Numbered from the stretch's first letter, positions 16,220-25,269 are shown. The stretch: DNA of 41,027 bases from Iodobacter sp. (GCF_025352645.1 NZ_JANXSO010000030.1:1-41027), one strand, 5' to 3'. Notes: a model not told the origin generated them from the sequence alone. Numbers and translations are program-made.

Positions 16220-16960
16220 ATGCTGATCATTCCTGCAATCGACCTAAAAGACGGCCAATGTGTACGCCTACGCCAAGGCGAAATGGACGACGCCACGGTA
16301 TTTTCTGACGACCCAGCCAGCTTTGTAAGCCATTGGCTAGGCCAAGGCGCTCGCCGCATGCACCTTGTTGATCTAAACGGCGCATTTGCTGGCAAGCCAA
16401 AGAATTTAGCTGCGGTTAAAAGTATTCTCAAAGCGATCAACGGCGAAGTACCCGTACAACTGGGCGGCGGAATTCGCAGCTTAGAAACCATAGAAATGTA
16501 TCTAGATGCAGGTATTGATTACGTCATCATCGGCACTGCTGCTATTAAGCAACCTGGCTTTTTACATGAAGCCTGCGATGCTTTTCCTGGCCAAATTATT
16601 GTTGGTCTAGATGCCAAAGATGGCTTTGTGGCTACCGATGGCTGGGCAAAAATTACGGATTTAAATGTGATTGATCTGGCCAAACGCTTTGAAGGCTACG
16701 GCGTAGAAAGTGTGATTTACACCGATATTGGCCGTGATGGCATGCTGAGCGGCGTGAATATCGAAGCCACCGTAAAACTAGCGCAAGCACTGAGCATTCC
16801 TGTGATTGCTTCTGGTGGCTTAACTAATCTAGACGATGTAAGAAAACTAGCCGAAGTAGAGGCAGAAGGCATTGAAGGTGTCATTACCGGCCGAGCCATT
16901 TACGAAGGCACGATAGACTTTAAAGCGGCACAAGAACTCGCCGACGAATTGTCTAACTAG
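16220..16960 (+). CDS. hisA: ProFAR isomerase (1-(5-phosphoribosyl)-5-[(5-phosphoribosylamino)methylideneamino]imidazole-4-carboxamide isomerase)
   Basis: Opens the aminoaldose of ProFAR to the aminoketose PRFAR, the fourth step of histidine synthesis. 246 residues forming a TIM barrel. The catalytic Asp 8 lies in [15 protein letters not shown] and the second Asp in YTDIGRDGM. The phosphate-binding loops GGGIRS and ASGGLTN and the C-terminal [12 protein letters not shown] are all present. A 195-bp gap without a gene follows before the next coding region. Confidence 0.97.
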   Translation: MLIIPAIDLKDGQCVRLRQGEMDDATVFSDDPASFVSHWLGQGARRMHLVDLNGAFAGKPKNLAAVKSILKAINGEVPVQLGGGIRSLETIEMYLDAGIDYVIIGTAAIKQPGFLHEACDAFPGQIIVGLDAKDGFVATDGWAKITDLNVIDLAKRFEGYGVESVIYTDIGRDGMLSGVNIEATVKLAQALSIPVIASGGLTNLDDVRKLAEVEAEGIEGVITGRAIYEGTIDFKAAQELADELSN

Positions 16961-17155
16961 CAGCCAGTCTAACTTAAGCGTCAATAAAAAATAAACGATA
17001 GATTTGGGGCATAGTTTGGTAGATTTAGCGGCGAATAGCAGGCTATTTAACAAAAAATCCAGCGAAACAGCACCCAATCCGGCGTTTTTGCAGTACGACG
17101 ATTAAAGTCCGACCAGCTGATTGGGGCGCGGCAAGCCCTACTCCGTGAGGCATTC

Positions 17156-17494
17156 ATGTCACAGCCTGAATGGTTTGATTGGGCCAGTAGCGAACGAAAA
17201 ATTGGCGACTATCTGCAAGAGCAGGATCCACTGTTCTTTGAGCAAGTCTGCCAATTGCTATTTGATTGTGACCCAATGATGATCCCGCTGGTCATGGAGC
17301 CTCAGGGCTACGCCCCCGAAGTTGGCAGTATTTTACGTGTATTGCCGCAATGCCAATCTGAAGACGATGTTCGAGAAGTCGTGCATAACGTCTTTGTTCA
17401 GTGGTTTAGCTCTGAGTTTGCCGGCTGCCCAGGCCAATATAGTGAAACGGCCAACAAACTCTGGGAGCTATGGAGCGCTCAGCAATCCGAATAA
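17156..17494 (+). CDS. hypothetical acidic protein in the his operon
   Basis: 112 residues, soluble, acidic and rich in Trp and Gln ([37 protein letters not shown]). It looks mainly helical with three or four Cys and no signal peptide. TGAGG at 17146-17150 gives a good Shine-Dalgarno. It ends 34 bp before hisF. No family was recognised; the location in the his run is its only functional hint. Codon use resembles the neighbours, so it looks native. Confidence 0.65.
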   Translation: MSQPEWFDWASSERKIGDYLQEQDPLFFEQVCQLLFDCDPMMIPLVMEPQGYAPEVGSILRVLPQCQSEDDVREVVHNVFVQWFSSEFAGCPGQYSETANKLWELWSAQQSE

Positions 17495-17528
17495 GCCCCG
17501 TCTTTTCCTAAAAAGCCCGAAAAACGCC

Positions 17529-18302
17529 ATGTCCCTTGCTAAACGTATTATCCCCTGTCTTGATGTCACCGCTGGCCGCGTGGTCAAGGGTATCAACTTT
17601 GTAGGCCTGCGTGATGCAGGTGATCCAGTCGAAATCGCCAAAAAATATGATGACCAAGGTGCAGACGAGCTCACCTTCTTAGACATTACCGCCTCATCCG
17701 ATCAGCGCGATATTATTTTGCATGTGATTGAAGAAGTAGCCGCCCAAGTGTTTATTCCACTGACGGTGGGTGGTGGGATTCGGGTGGTTGATGATATCCG
17801 CCGCCTGCTCAATGCGGGAGCCGATAAAGTCAGCATCAACACCACCGCCGTGACCAACCCACAAATGGTAAAAGACGCCAGCGATCGCTTTGGTAGCCAA
17901 GCGATTGTGGTAGCCATTGATGCCAAGCAAGTCAGCCTGCCAGGCGAGCCATTACGCTGGGAAGTGTTTACCCACGGTGGCCGCACCGCCACGGGGCTAG
18001 ATGCCATTGAATGGGCCGCGCGGATGCAGCAATTTGGTGCTGGCGAGATTTTACTCACCAGCATGGATAGAGATGGCACCAAGATTGGCTTTAATCTGCC
18101 ACTCACCCGTGCAGTAAGCGATGCGGTGGATATCCCCGTGATTGCCTCTGGCGGCGTAGGCAATCTGCAGCATTTAATAGATGGCGTGATCCAAGGCCAC
18201 GCCGATGCGGTGCTTGCCGCCAGCATCTTTCACTTTGGCGAATATACCGTGCGCCAAGCCAAAGAAGCCATGCGTATCGCAGGGATTGAGGTGCGCTTAT
18301 GA
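17529..18302 (+). CDS. hisF: imidazole glycerol phosphate synthase, cyclase subunit
   Basis: HisF joins ammonia from HisH to PRFAR, giving IGP and AICAR. 257 residues. The TIM barrel shows catalytic Asp 11 in [19 protein letters not shown] and the second in TSMDRDGT, plus phosphate loops GGGIR and ASGGVGN. The start at 17529 was chosen since [13 protein letters not shown] is the family N-terminus; a longer open frame running back into the preceding gene is not coding. It overlaps hisI by 4 bp (ATGA). Confidence 0.97.
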   Translation: MSLAKRIIPCLDVTAGRVVKGINFVGLRDAGDPVEIAKKYDDQGADELTFLDITASSDQRDIILHVIEEVAAQVFIPLTVGGGIRVVDDIRRLLNAGADKVSINTTAVTNPQMVKDASDRFGSQAIVVAIDAKQVSLPGEPLRWEVFTHGGRTATGLDAIEWAARMQQFGAGEILLTSMDRDGTKIGFNLPLTRAVSDAVDIPVIASGGVGNLQHLIDGVIQGHADAVLAASIFHFGEYTVRQAKEAMRIAGIEVRL

Positions 18303-18688
18303 GCTGGCTGGATGAAATAAAGTGGGATGAAAAAGGCCTCGTACCCGTGATTGCCCAAGATCAAGAAAGTGGCCGCATACTGATGTTTGCCTACGCCAAC
18401 CGTGAAGCGGTGGCGCTCACCGCCGAAAAAAACACCGCGCACTACTGGACTCGTTCAAGGCAAAAGCTCTGGCATAAGGGCGAAGAATCTGGCCACTTTC
18501 AAAAGGTATCGGCCATCCAGTTTGATTGCGATGGTGATGTGCTGATCTACCAAATCGAGCAAGTGGGTGGCATTGCCTGCCATACTGGCCGCCCCAGCTG
18601 TTTTTTCCGCACCTTGATCGATGGCGAGTGGGTCATCACTGATGCGGTGCTCAAAGACCCCGAACAAATTTACGCCGCCAAGCCTTAA
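18299..18688 (+). CDS. hisI: phosphoribosyl-AMP cyclohydrolase
   Basis: Zinc-dependent opening of the adenine ring of PR-AMP, the third step of histidine synthesis. 129 residues, a stand-alone domain rather than the enterobacterial HisIE fusion. Visible motifs: [34 protein letters not shown], the metal-binding DCDGD, and the zinc Cys in [14 protein letters not shown]. The start overlaps the hisF stop, giving translational coupling. Confidence 0.96.
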   Translation: MSWLDEIKWDEKGLVPVIAQDQESGRILMFAYANREAVALTAEKNTAHYWTRSRQKLWHKGEESGHFQKVSAIQFDCDGDVLIYQIEQVGGIACHTGRPSCFFRTLIDGEWVITDAVLKDPEQIYAAKP

Positions 18689-18739
18689 GGTCATCCCTCA
18701 GGGCGCGGTATGCCAGCGTCTTTAGTGGCAAGATTTCCA

Positions 18740-18778
18740 TATAATCGCCACATACTTGTAACCTATTAGCAATATAAT
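18740..18778 (+). promoter_or_regulatory. possible internal promoter ahead of hisE-hinT-tatABC
   Basis: The 122-bp gap between hisI and hisE contains TATAAT twice, at 18740-18745 and 18773-18778, each followed by CG. The -35 boxes are weak. An internal promoter would let the tat genes be expressed apart from histidine control. Confidence 0.35.
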
Positions 18779-18810
18779 CGAGCTTGAAGTACATCAGATA
18801 AGGTAAAGCT

Positions 18811-19137
18811 ATGGTCTCTGCAGATATTCTGGAACGCTTATCCACCACGCTGGCCAAGCGCCGTAATAGTGATCCTTCCACCTCTTATGTGGCTAAATTG
18901 CTGCATCAAGGCACCGATGCCATCTTAAAAAAGGTGGGGGAAGAAGCGGTAGAAACCATTATGGCGGCCAAAGATGGCGATAAACTGCATATTGTCCGAG
19001 AAGTTGCCGATCTGTGGTTCCATACCATGGTGCTGCTGGCCCATGAAGGCTTAAGTGCCGACGATGTGCTCGCGGAACTAGCCCGCCGTGAGGGAATTTC
19101 GGGCATTGACGAAAAAAACTCACGGCAGGAGCAATAG
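18811..19137 (+). CDS. hisE: phosphoribosyl-ATP pyrophosphatase
   Basis: Hydrolyses PR-ATP to PR-AMP, the second step of histidine synthesis. 108 residues of the MazG-like all-alpha fold, with the metal-binding helix [15 protein letters not shown] and [17 protein letters not shown] precedes the ATG. It ends one base before the hinT ATG. Confidence 0.96.
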   Translation: MVSADILERLSTTLAKRRNSDPSTSYVAKLLHQGTDAILKKVGEEAVETIMAAKDGDKLHIVREVADLWFHTMVLLAHEGLSADDVLAELARREGISGIDEKNSRQEQ

Positions 19138-19138
19138 C

Positions 19139-19495
19139 ATGAGCGATTGCCTATTTTGTAAAATTGCCGCTGGTGAGATTCCCGCAAAGAAAGTATTTGA
19201 AGACGATGATGTGATCGCTTTTCACGATATTCACCCCGTTGCACCCGTGCATTTTTTAGTGGTGCCCAAAGTGCATATCGATTCTTTGACACACGCCACA
19301 GCAGAACATCAAGCAGTGCTAGGCAAAATGCTGCTTTTGACGGCCAAGCTTGCCAAAGAGCAAGGCTTGGACGATGGCTATCGCACTATCATTAACACCG
19401 GCCATGGTGGTGGGCAGACTTTCTTCCATCTACATATGCATGTGATTGGTGGCAAGCCCCTTACAACTAATATTTCAGACATCACCACGCAATAA
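19139..19495 (+). CDS. hinT: HIT-family purine nucleoside phosphoramidase (HinT-like)
   Basis: 118 residues. Begins MSDCLFCKIAAGEIPAKKVFEDDDVIAFHDI and ends with the histidine triad FHLHMHVIGGK, whose central His is the nucleophile for AMP-phosphoramidate hydrolysis. The start at 19139 follows GGCAGGAGCA and fits the family; an upstream in-frame ATG within hisE is unlikely. The hisE-hinT-tatABC order is common in betaproteobacteria. Confidence 0.94.
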   Translation: MSDCLFCKIAAGEIPAKKVFEDDDVIAFHDIHPVAPVHFLVVPKVHIDSLTHATAEHQAVLGKMLLLTAKLAKEQGLDDGYRTIINTGHGGGQTFFHLHMHVIGGKPLTTNISDITTQ

Positions 19496-19516
19496 GCGTG
19501 AAGCAAGGAGATTATC

Positions 19517-19708
19517 ATGGGTTCATTTAGCATCTGGCATTGGCTGATCGTTTTGGTCATTGTGGTTTTAGTTTTTGGCACTAAAAAGCTCGGCAATATT
19601 GGTAAAGACTTAGGCTCTGCGGTAAAAGGCTTTAAAGACGGCATCAAAGACGGTGAAACCCCGGCCGCCAAGAGTGAAGATAAACCCGTCGAAACCGACA
19701 AACGCTAA
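19517..19708 (+). CDS. tatA: Sec-independent twin-arginine translocase subunit TatA
   Basis: 63 residues. One N-terminal membrane helix ([16 protein letters not shown]), the FG hinge, then an amphipathic helix [21 protein letters not shown] and a charged tail. TatA oligomerises to form the pore element for folded proteins with twin-arginine signals. AAGGAG precedes the ATG at ideal spacing. Confidence 0.95.
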   Translation: MGSFSIWHWLIVLVIVVLVFGTKKLGNIGKDLGSAVKGFKDGIKDGETPAAKSEDKPVETDKR

Positions 19709-19717
19709 GGTTCGCCC

Positions 19718-20101
19718 GTGTTTGATGTTAGTTTTGGTGAGCTCATTATTATCAGCGCCGTCGCCTTAGTTGTGATTGGTCCAGAGAAACTGCCTAAGGT
19801 GGCGCGAACTGCCGGTGCCTTGCTGGGCCGTGCGCAGCGCTTTATTTCAACGGTGAAATCTGATCTAGATAAAGAATTTCAACTTGCTGAACTTGCTAAA
19901 GTTGAAGCAGAAATTCGTGCCGAGGCAGGCCATCTCAGCCAAACCATTCATCAGCCCCTAGAGGAAGCAAAGGCCGCGTTGTCTGAGCCTACTGAGCCTA
20001 AAGAACAGCCAGCGGCTGATGAAATCCCTGCTGGCCCTCAAGGTGATTTATTCGCCCCGCCTGCAGCAGCACATGCAGAATCTAGGCCAGATCGGCGTTA
20101 A
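19718..20101 (+). CDS. tatB: Sec-independent twin-arginine translocase subunit TatB
   Basis: 127 residues from a GTG start at 19718, 9 bp after tatA. MFDVSFGELIIISAVALVVIGPEKLPKVARTAG shows the TatB hallmarks: a Glu in the membrane helix and the GPEKLP hinge. A long amphipathic helix (residues 22-75) and an Ala/Pro/Glu-rich tail follow. TatB with TatC forms the receptor for twin-arginine signal peptides. Confidence 0.95.
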   Translation: MFDVSFGELIIISAVALVVIGPEKLPKVARTAGALLGRAQRFISTVKSDLDKEFQLAELAKVEAEIRAEAGHLSQTIHQPLEEAKAALSEPTEPKEQPAADEIPAGPQGDLFAPPAAAHAESRPDRR

Positions 20102-20127
20102 AACCAGCCCGATGATGCAGGCTAAAG

Positions 20128-20144
20128 GTGGGCAGCTTGCCCAC
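20128..20144. repeat. short hairpin between tatB and tatC
   Basis: GTGGGCA (20128-20134) and TGCCCAC (20138-20144) form a 7-bp stem with a 3-nt loop in the 112-bp gap. Its core resembles the hairpin at 10832-10856. It may tune tatC expression relative to tatAB, or belong to the intergenic repeat family. Confidence 0.4.
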
Positions 20145-20213
20145 ATCGCCTAGCGGATAGCACATCATCACCTGGGAAAAAACCTGCCCACTCCACCTAT
20201 CTCGGCGTTAAAT

Positions 20214-20954
20214 ATGACGGATAACCTCCAGCCTCTCTTAGTCCATTTACTCGAATTGCGTACGCGGATTATACGTATCGCAGCGGTTTTCTTGGTCGGG
20301 TTTCTTGCCTGCTTTTATTTTTCAGAACAGCTTTATGATCTGATGGTGGCCCCGCTGACTCACGTTTTACCTAATCAGCGCCTAATCACCATTGGCATTG
20401 CCTCCCCCTTTATGCTGCAGATAAAAATCACCTCAATGGTGGCTTTTATGATTACCCTGCCACATACGCTTTACCAGCTATGGGCCTTTATTGCCCCTGC
20501 CCTTTATGCGCAGGAAAAAAAGCTCATCTTGCCACTGGTGGTCGCATCTACCCTGCTCTTTATGTTGGGCGTTAGTTTTGCTTATTTCCTTGTGTTTGGT
20601 GTGGTATTTAAATTTATTGTTTCAGTGATTCCAGCCTCGATGCAATGGCTGCCCGATTCTGGCGAGTATTTGGATTTTGCCATTGGGATGTTTATCTCCT
20701 TTGGCGTAACCTTTGAAGTACCGATTCTGGTGATTGTGCTGGTTAGGATGGGCTTTATCAGCATCGCTAAACTGAAAGAAATCCGTCCCTATGTTATCGT
20801 CGGCGCCTTTGTCATCGCGGCGGTTGTTACCCCGCCGGATGTGGTATCCCAATGCCTGTTGGCCATTCCGCTTTGGTTTTTATTTGAAGCGGGCGTTTTG
20901 GTCGCCAGCTGGATGTATAAAACTCCCCAAGAAAGCATCGAAAACACACCATGA
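20214..20954 (+). CDS. tatC: Sec-independent twin-arginine translocase subunit TatC
   Basis: 246 residues with six membrane helices. Family features: HLLELRTRIIRIAAVF at the N-terminus, the SPFMLQIKITSMVAF loop, LWAFIAPALYAQEKK, FGVTFEVPILVIVLVRMGF and RPYVIVGAFVIAAVVTPPDVVSQ. It recognises the twin-arginine motif. Its last codons overlap the following gene start by 4 bp (ATGA). Confidence 0.96.
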   Translation: MTDNLQPLLVHLLELRTRIIRIAAVFLVGFLACFYFSEQLYDLMVAPLTHVLPNQRLITIGIASPFMLQIKITSMVAFMITLPHTLYQLWAFIAPALYAQEKKLILPLVVASTLLFMLGVSFAYFLVFGVVFKFIVSVIPASMQWLPDSGEYLDFAIGMFISFGVTFEVPILVIVLVRMGFISIAKLKEIRPYVIVGAFVIAAVVTPPDVVSQCLLAIPLWFLFEAGVLVASWMYKTPQESIENTP

Positions 20955-22681
20955 TCCCGCAACTAAGAATATTCCAAACCCTGCTGTTTTTACTTGCCGC
21001 AGTTCCCTGCGGTATTCCTTTTCGCTATGCGCCTAATCCGGTATTCCCCTCAGAGCTAGCCGCCTTGGTGCTTGCAGTACTGATGGTACTTACCGCTGCG
21101 GCTCTACCTAGCTACAAAAAATCTAGCCCGCCTTATGCCAGCTTGATCTGGTTTGGTTTAGCTGCGGTAATTGCCCTACAAATGCTCGTCATGCCGGTAC
21201 TCTATTGGTCTGATCGCACCGAGCCTATTCTTTACGCGCTTACCGCAGCGTTTTCAGTATGGGCATTAGCCAGAGCAAGAGATCATTTTGGCAGCATGCA
21301 GCTTGCCCCTTTCTTTGCTTGGGGTTTATTAGCTGGAGCCATTTTTAATTCTGGCGTATCAGTGCAACAGGTTATCGAGCTGATCCAAAACGGCCCACGC
21401 TTAATTTTTGGCCACTTAGGCCAGAAAAATCTCTATGGTCATTATCTAACTTGGGGCTTAGCTGCCGCAGCGTGGTTGGCCGCAGAAAAAGAATTACCTA
21501 GAACGTGGTTTTGGCCAGTGGCGATGTGGCTAGCGCTAGCCATTGCATGGAGCAGCTCGCGCTCACCGTTTATGTATGCTGGCGCTTGGCTGGTATTTGG
21601 TGGCCTATCTGCTTGGCTGGGCAAAGACAGCGTGCGCCGCTTTGGCGGATATTTAGTCGCTTGTGCTGCGCTAATCATCGTGATGCAGTTTGTAGCACCC
21701 TGGGTGAATGAAGCACTGCAATCCTTGCTACACGCCAAAAATGAAGTACCAACCGGCTTAGATAGGCTGGACTCCAACGGTGCACGCCGCTTGGTGGAAT
21801 GGCATAAAGCATGGCTAACCTTTTTAGCCCACCCTTGGCTGGGTATTGGCTGGGGCGCTTATCCATCGCAAAGTATCGCACTACAAATCAACCCCGCTTT
21901 TGCCATCGTGACAGAAAGTGTGCTGTTTACTCATGCACATAATTCACTGCTCAATATCATGGCAGAAACAGGTTTAGCCGGTGCCATCGTTATGGCCGGT
22001 GGGATTTTATGGATGTTTATTGCTCTGCTAAAACGCGAGCACGACCCCGTTAAAATATTTGGCGCATCTATGGTGATTGTGTCGGTACTGCATAGCTTGG
22101 TTGAATACCCGCTCTGGTATTACCACCTGATGGGCCCTTTTGCACTGGCGCTGTTTTTTATGCGCTCTGATGCACCAAGCAAGCTAGAGATGCCAAACTG
22201 GGCGGTACGTGCCACCTTAGGCAGCTACGGCGTTGCAGCCCTCGCTACCGCAGTGTTTGGTGGCCTGCTGTATATCCAGATTTACCCAATCATGGACCCA
22301 TCGCCTAAGCCAGAGGAAAACGCGAGCCGGATTAAAACCCTGCAAGCGCTGAAGAAAAACCCACTGATCGATTTCTACGCTGATTTTGCACTATCCAACT
22401 ACATTGTCGCCAGTAAGGCGGACATGCCATGGAAACTGCAAATTTTGGATAGGCTAAACCAAGTTCGCCCCTACCCTACCCAGCTAAGCGATCAAGCCAT
22501 TATGGAAGCCCTGCGTGGCAACACCAGCAAAGCCCACAGCTTAATGCGCCAAGCCGCGTTTGCTTATCCAGAAAGTTTGGAATATTACAAAGAAGCGATC
22601 GGCGAATTTAAAGAGCCCGAAGTACGGGCGCTATTAAAAGAAGTGGATGACGCAGAAGTGTTGTTTGGGAAAAAGAAATAA
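20951..22681 (+). CDS. pglL: PglL-type O-oligosaccharyltransferase (Wzy/O-antigen ligase superfamily)
   Basis: 576 residues with about 11-12 membrane helices in the first 420 and a soluble C-terminal region of about 140. The signature loop GHLGQKNLYGHYLTWGL is the QKN motif of the PglL_A/Wzy_C group, and THAHNSLLNIMAETG carries the conserved H-x-H/N of the ligase site. The C-terminal Wzy_C_2 domain is typical of pilin or general O-glycosylation ligases of Neisseria. It transfers a lipid-linked oligosaccharide to periplasmic proteins, likely pilin. It is translationally coupled to tatC by an ATGA overlap. Confidence 0.85.
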   Translation: MIPQLRIFQTLLFLLAAVPCGIPFRYAPNPVFPSELAALVLAVLMVLTAAALPSYKKSSPPYASLIWFGLAAVIALQMLVMPVLYWSDRTEPILYALTAAFSVWALARARDHFGSMQLAPFFAWGLLAGAIFNSGVSVQQVIELIQNGPRLIFGHLGQKNLYGHYLTWGLAAAAWLAAEKELPRTWFWPVAMWLALAIAWSSSRSPFMYAGAWLVFGGLSAWLGKDSVRRFGGYLVACAALIIVMQFVAPWVNEALQSLLHAKNEVPTGLDRLDSNGARRLVEWHKAWLTFLAHPWLGIGWGAYPSQSIALQINPAFAIVTESVLFTHAHNSLLNIMAETGLAGAIVMAGGILWMFIALLKREHDPVKIFGASMVIVSVLHSLVEYPLWYYHLMGPFALALFFMRSDAPSKLEMPNWAVRATLGSYGVAALATAVFGGLLYIQIYPIMDPSPKPEENASRIKTLQALKKNPLIDFYADFALSNYIVASKADMPWKLQILDRLNQVRPYPTQLSDQAIMEALRGNTSKAHSLMRQAAFAYPESLEYYKEAIGEFKEPEVRALLKEVDDAEVLFGKKK

Positions 22682-22688
22682 AACGTAG

Positions 22689-22818
22689 AGTGGGTTAGAC
22701 AGATTTCTGTCATAACCCACTGTGCTTCTGGACGTCATGGCGGGTTACACCAAGCAAAACCGCTTAGCTATCCCGCCCTAAGCAAGGTGATATGCAGAGG
22801 GCACGGCATGCTGTGCCC
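22689..22818. repeat. cluster of three hairpins between pglL and tlyA
   Basis: The 137-bp convergent gap is almost wholly palindromic. First: AGTGGGTTA (22689-22697) with TAACCCACT (22713-22721), extended by GACAG/CTGTC. Second: GGCGGG (22740-22745) with CCCGCC (22773-22778). Third: GGGCAC (22799-22804) with GTGCCC (22813-22818), touching the tlyA stop. No long T-run is present, so these look like REP-type units that may also stop transcription. Confidence 0.6.
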
Positions 22819-23562
22819 CTACAGAGCCAGCGCATAAATAAAGAATTCACGGTTCCCATCGCCACCGTTAATCGAGCTGGCAAAGTAATCTTTCACGCTA
22901 AATCCAGCCGCTATTGCGGCTGTTTTTATTTTGGCCTCTACCTCGGCATAAAGGCTTTCGTTTTTAACAATGCCGCCACGGGCAATGCCTGCCTTGCCAA
23001 CTTCAAACTGTGGTTTCACCAAGAACAACAACGCTGCTTGGGGTTGCAGCATAGAGCGCAGCGCCGGTAAGATCAACGTGAGCGAGATAAACGATACATC
23101 GCCCACAATCAGCTGCAGCGGCCCATCTTGGGCGCTAGCAATCAGCTCTGGGCTAAGGTGACGGGCGTTTACACCTTCAAACTGCACGATACGGCGATCC
23201 GCCAGCAGCCTAGGGTGTAGCTGGCCGTGGCCGACTTCTACTCCGATCACTTTGCGTGCCCCAGCTTGCAGCAGGCAATCGCTAAAACCACCAGTAGAAA
23301 TCCCCACATCGAGCACTTGCATACCCGCTACATCCACACCCGCTTGAGCGAGAGCCCCTGCCAACTTGAAACCACCACGAGAAACAAAGCGATCACTCTC
23401 ATCAGCCGCCAGCTGTAGTACGCAATCCTGCGCCAGTTTCAGGCTGGCTTTGCTAATCACCCTACCCGCACTACTCACTCGCCCAGCGGCAATCATACCT
23501 TGAGCGGTGGTACGCGACGGCGCTAGGCCCTGCTCAACTAATAACACATCAACACGCAACAT
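22819..23562 (-). CDS. tlyA: TlyA-family rRNA methyltransferase (S4 plus FtsJ-like domain)
   Basis: 247 residues. An N-terminal S4 RNA-binding domain (MLRVDVLLVEQGLAPSRTTAQGMIAAGRV) precedes a Rossmann methyltransferase domain with VLDVGISTGGFSDCLLQAGARKVIGVEVG for SAM binding and VGDVSFISL. In mycobacteria TlyA 2'-O-methylates 16S and 23S rRNA; here the same activity or a haemolysin-type annotation is possible. The start at 23562 gives the standard N-terminus; the Shine-Dalgarno is poor. It lies just after a lysozyme-inhibitor-like gene. Confidence 0.88.
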   Translation of the reverse strand: MLRVDVLLVEQGLAPSRTTAQGMIAAGRVSSAGRVISKASLKLAQDCVLQLAADESDRFVSRGGFKLAGALAQAGVDVAGMQVLDVGISTGGFSDCLLQAGARKVIGVEVGHGQLHPRLLADRRIVQFEGVNARHLSPELIASAQDGPLQLIVGDVSFISLTLILPALRSMLQPQAALLFLVKPQFEVGKAGIARGGIVKNESLYAEVEAKIKTAAIAAGFSVKDYFASSINGGDGNREFFIYALAL

Positions 23563-23578
23563 TAGTGCACCGGCTTCT

Positions 23579-23812
23579 TCACGCACCCTTAGTCCACCAA
23601 ATCCATTCTCCATCGCTCCAAGCTGCACCACTGGCGGTGCGCATGGCAGCTAGATCATAAATCCGGCTATCAACACGTAGCCTTACCTGCTCCATATCTG
23701 CACTGGACGTTATATAAAACTGCGCCGAGCCGCATTGATAACGCCCCGTAATCTCATTTGGCGTAGCCAAAGCCGCGCCACTCAGTAACATTAAAGCCAG
23801 TGCACGCAACAT
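23579..23812 (-). CDS. MliC-like lysozyme-inhibitor family protein, short C-terminus
   Basis: 77 residues from the ATG at 23812, which overlaps the stop of the rluF-like gene (TAATG). A signal peptide (MLRALALMLLSGAALA) is followed by a domain matching membrane-bound lysozyme inhibitors of c-type lysozyme: GRYQCG, then VRLRVDSRIYDL, TASGAAWSDGEWIWWTKGA. The SASGA-Y and W-KG motifs insert into lysozyme in known members. The protein stops right at W-T-K-G-A, while family members continue with a last strand and a second Cys, so the gene may be 3' truncated. No lipobox Cys is seen. Confidence 0.65.
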   Translation of the reverse strand: MLRALALMLLSGAALATPNEITGRYQCGSAQFYITSSADMEQVRLRVDSRIYDLAAMRTASGAAWSDGEWIWWTKGA

Positions 23813-24543
23813 TAGAACCGCTCCGTTGCAGAAAGATAGCGCCATTTCCCCGGCGGCAAATCGCCCAGTAAAACCTTACCAATCCGAATCCGCTTTAAGC
23901 CCACCACTTCTAAGCCAACTAGCTCGCACATGCGGCGAATTTGGCGTTTTTTACCTTCGCGCAAAATAAAGCGCAGCTGGTTTTCATTTTGCCAGCTCAC
24001 GCGTGCCGGTTTCAGTGCCTTGCCATCTAGACTTAAGCCGTGGTTCAGCTTTTTCATGCCATCGCTGGAAAGCTGTCCTGTTACCCGCACTAGATATTCT
24101 TTCTCAACATTAGAGCCTTCACCAACCAGCGTTTTAGCCACTACGCCATCTTGAGTCAGCACCAATAAACCAACCGAATCGATATCCAAGCGCCCAGCCG
24201 GGGCCAAATCACGCATATGCGGGGGCACAAAGCGTATTCCGCTGGTATCGCCTTCCCAATGGTTGTCCGGCACCACCAATGCCACGGCGGGGGTGTAGCC
24301 TTTTTCAGCTTGCCCAGACACATAACCCACGGGCTTATTCACGAGGATAGTCACTCGGCCAGCCTGAGTGGCTTTAGCCGCTGGCTCTAAGCTCACGGTT
24401 TGGCTAGGCAGCACCTTGCTACCCAACACATCCACAACTACGCCATCGACTTTAACCCAGCCTTTGGCAATATATTCATCGGCCTCACGGCGCGAACAAA
24501 GGCCCAGCTCAGCTAGGCGCTTTGATAATCGTAATTCTTCCAT
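23812..24543 (-). CDS. RluF/RsuA-family rRNA pseudouridine synthase
   Basis: 243 residues. An S4 domain (LSKRLAELGLCSRREADEYIAKGWVKVDG) is joined to the RsuA-type catalytic domain, with NKPVGYVSGQ, the catalytic Asp in GRLDIDSVGLLVLT, EKEYLV, and REGKKRQIRRMCELVG. The ending LPPGKWRYLSATE resembles RluF, which modifies U2604 of 23S rRNA, but RluB/RluE-type specificity cannot be excluded. It is the first gene of a minus-strand unit with the MliC-like and tlyA genes. Confidence 0.88.
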   Translation of the reverse strand: MEELRLSKRLAELGLCSRREADEYIAKGWVKVDGVVVDVLGSKVLPSQTVSLEPAAKATQAGRVTILVNKPVGYVSGQAEKGYTPAVALVVPDNHWEGDTSGIRFVPPHMRDLAPAGRLDIDSVGLLVLTQDGVVAKTLVGEGSNVEKEYLVRVTGQLSSDGMKKLNHGLSLDGKALKPARVSWQNENQLRFILREGKKRQIRRMCELVGLEVVGLKRIRIGKVLLGDLPPGKWRYLSATERF

Positions 24544-24636
24544 AAACCCTTATCCTTTCATTTCACTGTCCACATCCACAAGCATAAGCCAAGTAAGATG
24601 CGTAACTAACCATTTTCGCACGAGAGCGCCCTTGCC

Positions 24637-25014
24637 ATGGAATATCTTGCTGTAAAACATCTACATATGCTGTGTGTGGCCCTGTCTGCGGGGCTATTTT
24701 TGCTGCGTGGCGGCCTAATGCTGCAAGGCTCCGCCTACTTGCAGAACAAATTTCTACGTATTGCGCCGCATATTATTGACACCCTGTTGCTGCTGAGCGC
24801 CATTCGCCTAGCCATGCTCTACCCCGGCCCCAAGATGTGGCTGGTGGCTAAAGTCTGTGGGCTGTTGGTGTATATCGTACTGGGGACAATCGCGCTAAAA
24901 CGTGGCAAAACCAAAACAATCCGTGTAACTGCCCTAATCGCAGCGATCGCTTGTTTTGCCTATATTGTGGCGGTGGCATTGAGCAAGAATGCTCTATTAG
25001 GCTTCGCGGGGTGA
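24637..25014 (+). CDS. SirB-family integral membrane protein
   Basis: 125 residues with four membrane helices. Segments KHLHMLCVALSAGLFLLRG, HIIDTLLLLSAIRLAML and WLVAKVCGLLVYIVLGTIALKRGKTKTIR match the SirB/invasion-gene-expression-up-regulator family, whose biochemical role is unknown. It is transcribed divergently from the rluF-like gene across 93 bp. Confidence 0.85.
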   Translation: MEYLAVKHLHMLCVALSAGLFLLRGGLMLQGSAYLQNKFLRIAPHIIDTLLLLSAIRLAMLYPGPKMWLVAKVCGLLVYIVLGTIALKRGKTKTIRVTALIAAIACFAYIVAVALSKNALLGFAG

Positions 25015-25109
25015 AATGAACTGATGTGATGCGTAAGGGCTTTTAGCCCACCCAAAAAACAAAGAAATGCCTGATTATGTCTCTTGCGCAAACTCAGCAT
25101 AAACGTCTT

Positions 25110-25153
25110 AGGGCGGGTGCACCACGTGGGGAAAAAACCCCGCCTACCCTACA
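25110..25153. repeat. TAGGGCGGGTG-type inverted repeat between sirB and the Moco genes
   Basis: TAGGGCGGG (25110-25118) pairs roughly with the CCGCCTACCCTA at the right end, around an inner GGGG-AAAAAA-CCCC hairpin (25128-25141). A related half unit, GGTGGGGTGCACCAACCTTA, lies at 25217-25236. The whole gap 25015-25269 holds such repeats and no gene. Same family as 10715-10787 and 22740-22778. Confidence 0.55.
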
Positions 25154-25269
25154 AATTCTATCCCCTTAAGTGAATAGAATTGGGGTGCAAGCCGCTAAAT
25201 TTAAAGTATAAAAAACGGTGGGGTGCACCAACCTTACAAATGCATCAATTAACCAGCTGAAACCAGTAC

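Noticed and set aside
17322-17528. Upstream N-terminal extension of the hisF frame
   Set aside because: It overlaps the preceding gene and the family N-terminus [13 protein letters not shown] begins at 17529.
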